A stretch of 10,477 nucleotides of DNA from an uncultured Clostridia bacterium. GTDB lineage: Bacteria; Bacillota; Clostridia; TANB77; CAG-508. Positions 1 through 7,017 of the stretch are shown here, in pieces. Position 1 is the stretch's first letter. Every line of letters starts with the position of its first letter. The notes under the pieces were generated by a model. That model saw only the letters and a list, made by a program, of their open reading frames with translations, was not told the origin of the DNA and did no database searches. A program made the position numbers and the translations under genes. The stretch covers positions 1 to 10,477 of the forward strand of contig CATJZH010000148.1 in the NCBI GenBank assembly GCA_949746285.1, written 5' to 3'.

Positions 1-1275
1 ATAACTTACTGTAACGCCTGCTGGTAACTTACTCTCATCAACTAAGATACTATATACCATACCTGGTGAGTAAGTTTCTGTCTTGTCAACAAACGTTGCT
101 AATGCTGCCGAAATGTCATAATCCTGTTTACCAGCGTCCGTAATCACAATCTGCGCCGTAATTGGCTCAATTGGATTATGATTCTTATCTCCTAAGAAAT
201 AAGCTGTGACATTATGAATACCTACTTCAGTAACACCATTACCTACGTACCTAGAAACCGTTACTCCTTCTGGAAGCGATGACGGAAGTACATAGATACT
301 GTGTTTCTGTCCATCGTAAGGAATAGTAATTCCTTTAAAGACGATGGTTTTTTCGTAATCAGCCTTAAGAATTCTCAAGGTAGCTCTCATTGGCTTAATT
401 GCCTTATGTTTGCTATCACCTTTAAAATTAGCTGTTACAATATAGGTTCCAGCATCAACCTTCTCATTTCCAGTGTAACTTACAGTTACACCTTCTGGTA
501 ACTTGCCTGTAATTTTGATGGAATGTTTCTTTCCATCATATACAACTGTAAGATCATTAAGTGAAACTCCAGTCATATTGTATTCAGGCTTTTCTGTCGG
601 TTTCTCAGGTTTTTCAGGTTTCTCCGGTTTTCCAGGTTTATTGCCATCAGGTTTACCACCTTCTGGTTTATTACCCGAATTTCCACTACTACCAGTTCCA
701 TTATTGCCGCCATTACTGTTATTCTTCTTATCATCTTTATTAGCGGCATCCGATCCGTTTGTCTGTTGCTCTTGAGAATTCGAAGCATCAGGGTCAGGGT
801 CTGCATCATCATCGTCTGATTTCTCATCTTTACCACTTTCACCCGAATGATCTTTTTTATCATTAGCAGAAGATTTAGCTACAACCTTAACGGTTCTTAC
901 TACAACCTGCTTATTATAATGATATTCAATATCATATTTTCCGGGTTTCATAGTATTGAGCTCTTCAAGACCTTTGATTTTGACCTTCTTACTCAATTTC
1001 TCATTTTGAGATTTTGAGACTTCTTTCCCATCCTCATCTAAAAACCTCCAACCTTGCTCCTCATACTCAGCTCCTTGCTGAATAACCTGAGGATTATCAC
1101 CTACAAGTTCCAGAGTGTACTCTTCACTGCTGCAGCTCCTGACAAAGATCGTCAGAAGTATTGCAATAAGTACACCACCTGTTATCCGCCCAAGCCACAG
1201 AAAAATTTTTCTGCGTTTTTCTCTTTGCTCCTGCTGCTCTTGGACGTCTCTCATCCGTCTATTGTTAGTCGTCAT
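1..1275 (-). CDS. Membrane-anchored surface protein with tandem Ig-like (MBG-type) repeats, 3' end outside window
   Basis: The frame is open for 425 codons from an ATG at 1275 to the window edge, so the C-terminus is missing. An AAGGAGG site at 1283-1289 fixes the start. Residues 1-23 are polar and basic; 24-45 form one membrane helix ending in VRSCSS, which is a poor lipobox, so I favour a signal anchor over a lipoprotein. Residues 52-133 resemble a small Ig-like (DUF5011-like) module. Residues 134-230 are a disordered Asp/Lys/Asn/Gly linker ending in Pro-Glu-Lys repeats. From 231 come Ig-like repeats of about 76 residues (231-305, 306-381, 382 onward), each with a YDGxKHSI-like strand or an LPxGVTVSY strand and a 'GxxNHNPI'-like end. 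This organisation is typical of Gram-positive extracellular adhesive or matrix proteins; the ligand is unknown. The gene is richer in G+C than the rest and uses TCG and CGG codons (residues 7 and 30) freely, which suggests a different origin. Confidence 0.85.
   Translation of the reverse strand, partial: MTTNNRRMRDVQEQQEQREKRRKIFLWLGRITGGVLIAILLTIFVRSCSSEEYTLELVGDNPQVIQQGAEYEEQGWRFLDEDGKEVSKSQNEKLSKKVKIKGLEELNTMKPGKYDIEYHYNKQVVVRTVKVVAKSSANDKKDHSGESGKDEKSDDDDADPDPDASNSQEQQTNGSDAANKDDKKNNSNGGNNGTGSSGNSGNKPEGGKPDGNKPGKPEKPEKPEKPTEKPEYNMTGVSLNDLTVVYDGKKHSIKITGKLPEGVTVSYTGNEKVDAGTYIVTANFKGDSKHKAIKPMRATLRILKADYEKTIVFKGITIPYDGQKHSIYVLPSSLPEGVTVSRYVGNGVTEVGIHNVTAYFLGDKNHNPIEPITAQIVITDAGKQDYDISAALATFVDKTETYSPGMVYSILVDESKLPAGVTVSY
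599..634 (-). repeat. Four 9-bp tandem units encoding Pro-Glu/Gly-Lys linker
   Basis: Four consecutive imperfect 9-bp units, of the form GGTTTCTCA on the plus strand, encode Pro-Gly-Lys and Pro-Glu-Lys triplets at about residues 214-226 of the surface protein. Such Pro-rich repeats are usual in wall-spanning linkers, and they may vary in copy number between strains by slippage. Confidence 0.7.
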
Positions 1276-1459
1276 ACTAACGCCTCCTTCTTATATTCCT
1301 ATACAATTTTTTAAGTTACAACTATAACCATTATCCTACTAAATACATTTTATTCATATTGTAAGTTGCTTTTTCTAATCTGTAATATTGCCTCAACATT
1401 TAAGAACATGAATACGATATCTAGACTTATAAAAAATGTAAAATTACTGTGCGTATTAC

Positions 1460-1488
1460 GCATTTCACTGACCATTGTCAGTATAGCT
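1460..1488. repeat. Direct repeat copy 1 (29 bp, 27 identical)
   Basis: The 29 bases from GCATTTCACTG to GTATAGCT recur at 1593-1621 with two differences, at a spacing of 133 bp. The flanks are also weakly similar. The pair is best explained as two decayed copies of the Ig-like repeat module rather than a separate element. Confidence 0.75.
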
Positions 1489-1592
1489 ACACTTTACACT
1501 CTTTATTTATCTACAATACTGCTACAAGTTCTTAGAATTGGATTATACATATTGAGATTACCTGCAAAGTAATCATTGCCGTGTATATTTTT

Positions 1593-1621
1593 GCATTTCG
1601 CTGACCATTGCCAGTATAGCT
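1593..1621. repeat. Direct repeat copy 2 (29 bp, 27 identical)
   Basis: This is the partner of the copy at 1460-1488, differing at two positions. On the minus strand it reads YTGNGQ, resembling the conserved strand of the Ig-like repeats in the intact gene to its left. Confidence 0.75.
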
Positions 1622-1814
1622 TTACTTACACTTTAAGACTACTTGCTCTCATCTACAAAATACTATATATTCCATTCTTTTATGTTTTTATGCAAATCAC
1701 AAATCTTTCAAAGCTCCTTACGCCATGAATATTTCGCATCTTTTGGTTAATAGCTATAGTTTTTGCAGCAAATATTTTATTTTCAATGTGCGAGAATAAA
1801 ATCATTTTGCAATT

Positions 1815-1861
1815 GGCACTATCTATCTTTCGATATATTAATGCCTTTTTGTAAACAAGGC
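1815..1861 (-). other. Possible alternative hairpins in the leader of the 1883-1911 promoter
   Basis: In the RNA starting near 1876, GCCTT (1857-1861) can pair with AAGGC (1843-1847). The overlapping GGCA (1842-1845) can instead pair with TGCC (1815-1818), enclosing an inner TATC-GAAA-GATA hairpin (1824-1835) with a GNRA tetraloop. The two folds share bases and exclude each other, as in attenuators. I do not recognise a known riboswitch class, and no energy calculation was done. Confidence 0.25.
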
Positions 1862-1865
1862 GCAA

Positions 1866-1872
1866 TTCGACA
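1866..1872 (-). promoter_or_regulatory. Spo0A box-like heptamer
   Basis: The minus strand reads TGTCGAA, a perfect match to the 0A-box core bound by Spo0A in endospore formers. It lies just downstream of the expected start site of the 1883-1911 promoter, where binding would repress. One exact 7-mer is weak evidence; its position is what makes it worth noting. Confidence 0.35.
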
Positions 1873-1882
1873 CCTTATTTTT

Positions 1883-1911
1883 ATTATAGAATATTTTTCA
1901 CAAAAAGTCAA
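1883..1911 (-). promoter_or_regulatory. Leftward sigma-A promoter
   Basis: On the minus strand the -35 TTGACT (1906-1911) is followed by a 17-bp spacer and a perfect -10 TATAAT (1883-1888). The expected start site is near 1876. It sits directly after the terminator of the operon to its right and points toward the repeat remnant and the surface gene about 600 bases away. What it transcribes is unclear: perhaps an RNA, the lost 5' part of the decayed paralogue, or a long leader for the surface gene. Confidence 0.7.
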
Positions 1912-1921
1912 ACTTTACCAT

Positions 1922-1947
1922 AAAAAGAGGCATTTAAGCCTCTTTTT
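1922..1947 (-). terminator. Rho-independent terminator after the GGDEF-EAL gene
   Basis: AAAAAGAGGC (1922-1931) pairs perfectly with GCCTCTTTTT (1938-1947) around a 6-base loop. Read leftward, the 3' arm ends in five T. It lies 10 bases after the TAA of the GGDEF-EAL gene. The A/T symmetry means it could work in both directions. Confidence 0.85.
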
Positions 1948-1957
1948 TCTACAATCT

Positions 1958-3254
1958 TTACATATTCTTACTAAAATATTCTTCAAACTCCTCTTTTTCC
2001 ATTGCTTTAGAATAATAATAACCTTGAATTAAATCACACCCTAATTTCCTTACAAAATCTATCTCCTCTTTAGTTTCAACGCCTTCTACAACTGTTTTTA
2101 CTCCAAGATGTTTTGAAATAAGCATAATATAGTTTATAATGTTCTGATCACTATTTAAATCTGCTTTTTCTATAAAAACTTTGTCTATTTTAATTGTATC
2201 TATAGGCATACTTTGTAACATACTAAGTGAAGAATATCCCGTACCAAAATCGTCCATTGAAACAGTAAAACCTTTTGCTTTTATATCTTTTAATATTTTT
2301 AGACTATCTATGCTCTCATCTACAGTTGCACTTTCTGTAATTTCTAAATCTAATTCTTCTGTATTTAAATTATATTTATTTGCAATTTGTACGTATCTAT
2401 CTATAAAATTTTCATTTTCAAAATGAGTTTTAGAGACATTTATTGAAGTCATTGGTACATATTTATATCTTTGTTTCCATATAGCTATATCTTTGCAAAC
2501 TTCTTCAAAAACATATAAATCTAAGTTTATTATAAATTTATTCTTTTCAAACAATGGAATAAATTTATTTGGAGGAATTGTTTTACCATCTTTGTTCCAC
2601 CTTACTAATGCTTCTGCTCCTGCTATTTTTTCTGTCTTTGTATCTATTTTAGGTTGATATAAAACTTTAAATTCTTTGTTTTTTAATGCCATTTCCATTG
2701 ATGATTCAATTTGCTGTTCTTGAGTTATTTTTTCTTCTAAAACTTTATCATAAATATAATAGTTTGTACTATATTTACCTTTAGTTTCCGCCCTTGCCAT
2801 ATATGCTTTACTAAGCACATTGTTTATATCTCTATCTTTTTCTTCTATTTTATAAACACCAAAAGATAGATTTATTCCGTATAACTTTATTTAGTACATT
2901 CAAATTTGATGCTTCAGCACTTAGGTTATCAAGTAATTTTTTTATATCCTCTTCATAACTAAATACTGTAACAAAAATATCATTAGAAATTCTGCAAGTA
3001 ATATTGTCTTCTGGTAAAATATCTTTAATTTTGTTTGCTAATGCTTTTAATATTTCATTACAAAACTCATATCCATATATATTATTTAAAGATTTAAATC
3101 TTAATATATCTAAAGCTATTATATATTTATTTTTTTTAGTATTTAATAAATAAATGCTTCCATTTTCTTTAAAATATAATTCATTTCCTAAATCTGTTAC
3201 TGTATCAGTATAAGCCATTTTAAATAGTTTTTGATTCAAAATACTATTTTCCAC
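1958..3254 (-). CDS. GGDEF-EAL c-di-GMP protein, degenerate GGDEF and intact EAL, interrupted by +1 frame change at 2879
   Basis: This is probably a cytoplasmic c-di-GMP phosphodiesterase, with no membrane segment. It reads from a GTG at 3254 (AGGAG at 3265-3269). Residues 1-125 are a GGDEF domain: it has the LFKMAYTDTVTDLGN entry motif, but the GGDEF site is SNDIF (90-94), so cyclase activity is unlikely and a GTP-sensing or structural role is possible. The zero frame then meets CGG (2877-2879) and stops at 2850. Skipping the C at 2879 continues with GINLSFGVYKI and an open frame to the TAA at 1958, giving 431 aa. The EAL domain keeps all expected residues: EAL 214-216, N272 (INVS), E304 (EITES), D334-D335, K355, E390 and E393 (VEGVE), Q410 (QGYYYS). 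A GTG at 2818 would give only the C-terminal half. It lies 27 bases after the exporter gene and is probably its operon mate. Alternatives are a true pseudogene or a sequencing error. Confidence 0.85.
2877..2879 (-). other. CGG codon at +1 frame change in GGDEF-EAL gene
   Basis: The minus strand reads GTT ATA CGG AAT. Continuing in zero frame gives a stop after eight more codons. Omitting the C at 2879 gives ATA GGA ATA AAT, which leads into the SFGVYKIEEKD stretch typical of the end of such GGDEF domains and then into the EAL domain. It has the same form as the break at 3895-3897: A, extra C, then a GGN codon. Confidence 0.8.
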
Positions 3255-3281
3255 CTTTATTTAATCTCCTTTAAAATTCTT

Positions 3282-5031
3282 TTACCCAGCTAAATTAGTA
3301 TAATATGCGTTGTATAATTTATAATAGTAACCATCTTGATTTTTCATAAGAGCATTATGATTTCCTTGCTCTATAATTTCTCCATTATTTAAAACAATAA
3401 TCTTGTCGACATTAACAATAGTAGATAACCTATGTGCTATAAAAATTGATGTTTTTTCTTTAGAAATTTTATCTATCGAGTATTGAATTAACTCTTCTGT
3501 TTTTGTATCTATATTAGCAGTCGCTTCATCTAATATAAAAATAGAAGGATTATGTGCAAATATTCTTGCAAAAGCTAATAATTGTTTTTGTCCAGCAGAG
3601 AAAGAACTTCCTCTTTCATAGGCAATTTCATCAATACCATTTGGAAGTGAATTTATAAATTCTTCTGCTGACGATAATCGTATTGTCTCCATTATTGCAT
3701 CTTCTGATAAATTTTCATTTAATTCTATATTTTGTTTTATACTCTTAGCAAAGATAAATGGATCTTGCAAAATTATTCCTACATTTTTTCTAAGGAAACG
3801 CAAATTAATATTTTTAATATTTATACCATCTAAAAGTATTTCGCCTTTTTGAATTTCATAAAATCTATTTATTAAATTTATTATAGTAGTTTTACCGTGA
3901 ACCCGTTCTTCCAACTAATGCTATACTTTGACCTGGCTCAATTGTAAAACTAACATCCTTTAAAACCCAGTTTTCTCCTTCATAAGCAAACCATACATTT
4001 TTAAATTCTATTTTTCCTTCTATCTTTTCAAGTTCAATACCTTTTTCAAAATCTTCTAAATATTCCTTATGTTCTAAAATATCATATATTTTATTAACAG
4101 AAACAAAAGCTTCTTGTATTGTTTCTAAATTTTCAACAATTCTTTGAATTGGCTCAAATATTTGCTTTACATATGTAATAAAAATATATATAACACCTAC
4201 TTCTAAATTTATTCCAAATAAATGATTTACAGATGCCCAAACTATAAGTGATACACCTAAATTTTCAATTATAAGCATTATTGCAATTAAAAGTCCTTCT
4301 GTATATGATGTTGGTATTCTTGACTTGTAAAAATCATTACATAATTTAAAACATTCTTTTTCCTTTTCTCTTTGCCTATTAAAAATCTTTATTAGCTTTA
4401 CACCATATATTGATTCTGCTAAAAAAATATTTAGCTTTGTTTTAGCTTTTTTGGATGCCTCTTGTATTTTTGAAGCTGCTTTATTTATTATTATAGAAGT
4501 TATTATAACTAGTGGAATAAGTAAAAAACATATAAGCCCTAGCCTATAATCAAGTGATAATATCATTATACCTAATGCTATTATCATAAAAATATCTTTT
4601 ATAAATGATGTAATAACATCTTTAAAAAAATTAGTAATATCTTCTACATCACTTGTAATTCTAACAAACAATGTTCCAGATGGTGTTTTGTCATGAAAAG
4701 GAATATTAGCATGTTCTATATATTTATATAATTTGTTTCTTAAAGAATATATAACATTTTCACCCATCATACTAGTTGTTGTTGTAACTATAAATTCTAA
4801 TATGTTTCCTAATATTACAATTCCTATATAAATACTTCCTAAAATTCCTATAGTCATAACTCCCTTTTGCCATAATCCTTGACTTAGATAGCTATCTATT
4901 ACTACTTTTATTATATAAGGCTTTATTACTTCTCCGATATTTATGATAATAGCTAAAACAGATACTATGAATATAGCTTTAGCTTGTGGTCTTAACATTT
5001 TGTGTATTCTTTTTAATGTTTTATCCTTCAT
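3282..5031 (-). CDS. ABC exporter half-transporter, consensus-site subunit, +1 frame change inside Walker A
   Basis: This is a type IV (MsbA/multidrug-like) exporter half with an N-terminal membrane domain of about six helices (residues 18-300) and a C-terminal ATPase. The ATG at 5031 has AGAGGG upstream. The zero frame stops at 3892 just after GRTGS and CGG. Omitting the C at 3897 restores GRTGSGKTT (374-382) and an open frame to the stop at 3282, giving 582 aa, the normal family length. Downstream motifs are Q422, signature FSAGQ (477-481, degenerate from LSGGQ), Walker B ILDE with catalytic E502, and H533. Paired with the upstream half, it would supply the catalytic Walker A/B and His of the single competent ATP site, and the weak signature of the degenerate site. 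This is the arrangement of heterodimeric exporters such as TM287/288 and BmrC/BmrD. The substrate cannot be predicted. Apart from the one base the gene shows no decay. Without frame restoration the product lacks its ATPase. Confidence 0.9.
3895..3897 (-). other. CGG codon at +1 frame change in exporter Walker A
   Basis: The minus strand reads GGT TCA CGG TAA AAC, so zero frame ends at the codon after CGG. Omitting the C at 3897 gives GGT TCA GGT AAA ACT, the Gly-Ser-Gly-Lys-Thr of the P-loop. The amino acid needed here is known (Gly), so a four-base reading of CGGT as Arg would destroy the motif, whereas a +1 slip to GGT would keep it. Confidence 0.85.
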
Positions 5032-5055
5032 TTAAAATCCCTCTCTTATAATAGT

Positions 5056-6801
5056 TTAAACTAAAAAACTAGGTTCAGCTTTTGTAGATTGTTGTTTGTA
5101 AAACTCATTATATATTCCATTATTTTCAATTAGCTTCTCATGAGTTCCACTTTCTACTATTTTTCCATTACTTAATACTATTATTTTATCACTATATTTT
5201 ACATCTGATACTTTATTTGAAATTATTATACAAGTTTTTCCATCTGATAAATATTTTATGTTTTCTATAAGTTTTTCAGACGTTCTATTATCTAAAGCAG
5301 AAAAAGTATCATCAAAAACTAATATTGTACTATTTTTTAAAAACGCTCTTGAAATTGCAACCCTTTGTTTTTGTCCTCCAGACAAGTCTCCTCCGCGTTC
5401 TCCTATTACAGTATTTATTTCTTTTGGCATCTTTTTAATATCATCATAGACTATCGCTTTTTTTGTACTTTCATATATCTCATCTTCTTTATAGTCGTCT
5501 TTAAATAAATTTATATTTTCTTTTAAGCTTGTTGAAAACAAGAAATTGTCTTGGGTTATATAACATATATTATCTCTTAATACTTCTATTGGTATTTCGT
5601 TTATATCTTTTCCATCTATAAATATTTTTCCATTAGGTACAGAATATAGTCTAATAAGTAAATTCATAAGAGTTGTTTTACCACTTCCAATTGTTCCTAT
5701 AATACCTATTGTTTCCCCTTTTTTTATATTTAAGTCTATATCTTGCAATACACCATCTATAGTTCCTGGATAATTAAAAGTTAAGTTTTTTATTATAATA
5801 TTTCCTTCTAATTTTTCTTCTATAAATGTGTCTTTTGTATTTATTTTTTCTAATTCTAACTCATAAATTTTTTCTAATCTTTTATAAGAAATTTGTGCTC
5901 TTTTAAATCTAGCAATTAATGGTGGCAACCATGAAACTGGTCCAACAAATAATGTTATATATCCATTAAAAGTAACTAGTTCTCCTACTGTTATTTTTCC
6001 TTCTAATACTAACTTAGAACCGAATAATAGAGAAATTGCAAAACAAAGTCCAAAACAAATATTTAAACATAGTTTTAATAAAGCTGAAAATATATCTACT
6101 GTATTATCACTTTGAAAGACTCTTTTGTTTTTTCTAATAAATTCTTTTAGTTGCTCACCTTCACAAGCGTATGCTTTTGTAGTTCTTATACTATCTGTAC
6201 TTTCTTGTATATATTCAGACATTTGTGTAAACATGTCTTGAGATTTTTTAAAACTTCTTTCTACATATTTTTTTATTTTTACTACTAAATATCCGCCTAT
6301 CATAATAGGTATCATTACTGATATTGTTAAATATAAGTTAACATCTCTTATCATTTGAGACATGGCAATAATAAAAGTAAAAATAAATCTCATTCCATGT
6401 GACAATATTCTATACACTGTTGATCTTATTTCATTTACATCTTTTACAAAATAAGACATAATTTCGCCATTTTTTATACTTTGTATATCTTTTAACTTTA
6501 GTTTTAAAAATCTTTTAAATATATCTACTTTTAAATCCCTTTCAAATCCTCTTGATATATTTGTTTCAAAATATTTCCATATTACTCTTACAACAAGCAA
6601 AATAACACATATTCCAATTAAGTAATATGTGCTATTTAAAATATTTTGCTTATTTGAGTCTAAATCATAAAGTAAGTCTACTATTTTTCCAATTATTTTT
6701 GGTGGATATGTTAACAAATATATGTTTAGTGCTATAAATATTATTTGTAATGCCATTCTAAATTTATATTTTTTTAATGTATCTATTATAATTTTTTTCA
6801 T
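5056..6801 (-). CDS. ABC exporter half-transporter, degenerate-site subunit
   Basis: This 581-aa half-transporter has about six membrane helices (within residues 12-295) and a C-terminal ATPase. The ATG at 6801 follows AGGAAGA. Motifs are Walker A GTIGSGKTT (369-377), Q417, intact signature LSGGQ (473-477) and D-loop SALD (501-504). Two catalytic residues are replaced: the Walker B glutamate is Asp (FDD, D498) and the H-loop histidine is Asn (ISNKVSD, N529). These changes mark it as the degenerate-site member of a heterodimer. Its intact signature would complement the intact Walker motifs of the downstream half, and vice versa. The two genes are 24 bases apart and read together. Families with this pattern export drugs, lipids or peptides; nothing here narrows the substrate. 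Confidence 0.93.
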   Translation of the reverse strand: MKKIIIDTLKKYKFRMALQIIFIALNIYLLTYPPKIIGKIVDLLYDLDSNKQNILNSTYYLIGICVILLVVRVIWKYFETNISRGFERDLKVDIFKRFLKLKLKDIQSIKNGEIMSYFVKDVNEIRSTVYRILSHGMRFIFTFIIAMSQMIRDVNLYLTISVMIPIMIGGYLVVKIKKYVERSFKKSQDMFTQMSEYIQESTDSIRTTKAYACEGEQLKEFIRKNKRVFQSDNTVDIFSALLKLCLNICFGLCFAISLLFGSKLVLEGKITVGELVTFNGYITLFVGPVSWLPPLIARFKRAQISYKRLEKIYELELEKINTKDTFIEEKLEGNIIIKNLTFNYPGTIDGVLQDIDLNIKKGETIGIIGTIGSGKTTLMNLLIRLYSVPNGKIFIDGKDINEIPIEVLRDNICYITQDNFLFSTSLKENINLFKDDYKEDEIYESTKKAIVYDDIKKMPKEINTVIGERGGDLSGGQKQRVAISRAFLKNSTILVFDDTFSALDNRTSEKLIENIKYLSDGKTCIIISNKVSDVKYSDKIIVLSNGKIVESGTHEKLIENNGIYNEFYKQQSTKAEPSFLV

Positions 6802-6823
6802 AATATTTCTTCCTATGTATTTA

Positions 6824-6988
6824 TTATTTATCTTTCTTATTTAAATCTTCTGTTATTGCATTATATAAACTATCTGTATTAAAACCTAGTGTTTGTTTAT
6901 TATTGATTTGATTTTGTCCCATTTGCTTTTGTAAATTCATAAGTTCTATTTCATCTTTAAATCCAATATCATCAAATTCGAATTTCAT
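6824..6988 (-). CDS. 54-aa hypothetical protein leading the exporter operon
   Basis: A 54-codon gene running from an ATG at 6988, six bases after a perfect GGAGGT site (6995-7000), to a TAA 22 bases before the exporter start. The product is hydrophilic, starts MKFEFDDIGF, ends LNKKDK and is rich in Asn, Gln, Lys and acidic residues. It has no membrane segment, no cysteine and no double-glycine leader, so it does not look like a classic exported bacteriocin or lanthipeptide precursor. As first gene after the promoter, it may act with the exporter (regulator, small partner or cargo), but that is inferred from position only. I do not recognise the family. Confidence 0.75.
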   Translation of the reverse strand: MKFEFDDIGFKDEIELMNLQKQMGQNQINNKQTLGFNTDSLYNAITEDLNKKDK

Positions 6989-7017
6989 TTTTACACCTCC
7001 GTAAAATTCTTGATTGC

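Larger units (their letters stand above)
1440..1672 (-). pseudogene. Decayed Ig-like repeat coding remnant
   Basis: No intact frame exists here, but the minus strand keeps short stretches that read like the Ig-like repeats of the neighbouring surface gene. The segment 1637-1668 closely matches 29-58 inside the intact gene, where it encodes VYSILVDESK. The stretches around 1604-1621 and 1471-1488 read YTGNGQ and YTDNGQ, like the SYTGNE strand. The stretch around 1528-1560 reads GN-N-YNPI, like the GDKNHNPI end. Stops and small indels interrupt all of them. The simplest reading is the 3' end of a second, upstream paralogue that has decayed and lost its 5' part. I matched this by eye only, so confidence is moderate. 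Confidence 0.5.
1276..1921. other. Gene-free interval between surface gene and c-di-GMP operon
   Basis: This 646-base stretch has no convincing intact gene. From left to right it holds the surface gene's ribosome binding site (1283-1289), an AT-rich leader with no promoter I can define, the decayed Ig-like repeat remnant (about 1440-1672), a segment of unknown nature (1673-1865), and a leftward promoter with a Spo0A-box-like heptamer (1866-1911). Base composition shifts from the richer left block to the very AT-rich right block somewhere within it. Confidence 0.6.

Noticed and set aside
573..863. 96-codon leftward open frame inside the surface gene
   Set aside because: It is an out-of-frame shadow of the low-complexity linker; the long frame from 1275 has the start site, anchor and domains.
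1366..1572. 68-codon rightward open frame with hydrophobic product
   Set aside because: It lies antisense to the repeat remnant, has no ribosome binding site, and its composition follows from AT-rich DNA.
1815..1861. c-di-GMP-I riboswitch near the EAL gene
   Set aside because: A GAAA tetraloop stem is present, but the conserved GEMM-I core sequences and second helix are absent, and it lies downstream of the EAL gene.
1680..1865. 61-codon leftward open frame (MRLVYKKALIY...) downstream of the 1883-1911 promoter
   Set aside because: It starts with TTG without a good ribosome binding site, resembles no family I know, and overlaps the predicted RNA hairpins. Chance or a decayed fragment is as likely as a gene.
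1958..3254. Two separate genes, a stand-alone GGDEF protein and a stand-alone EAL protein starting at the GTG at 2818
   Set aside because: The EAL frame is open back to the break at 2879 and continues the GGDEF domain's last strand; the GTG at 2818 lies inside that continuous homologous stretch.
6824..6988. Bacteriocin-like precursor exported by the neighbouring ABC pair
   Set aside because: It has no double-glycine leader, no cysteine or Ser/Thr-rich core, and the exporters lack a visible N-terminal peptidase domain.
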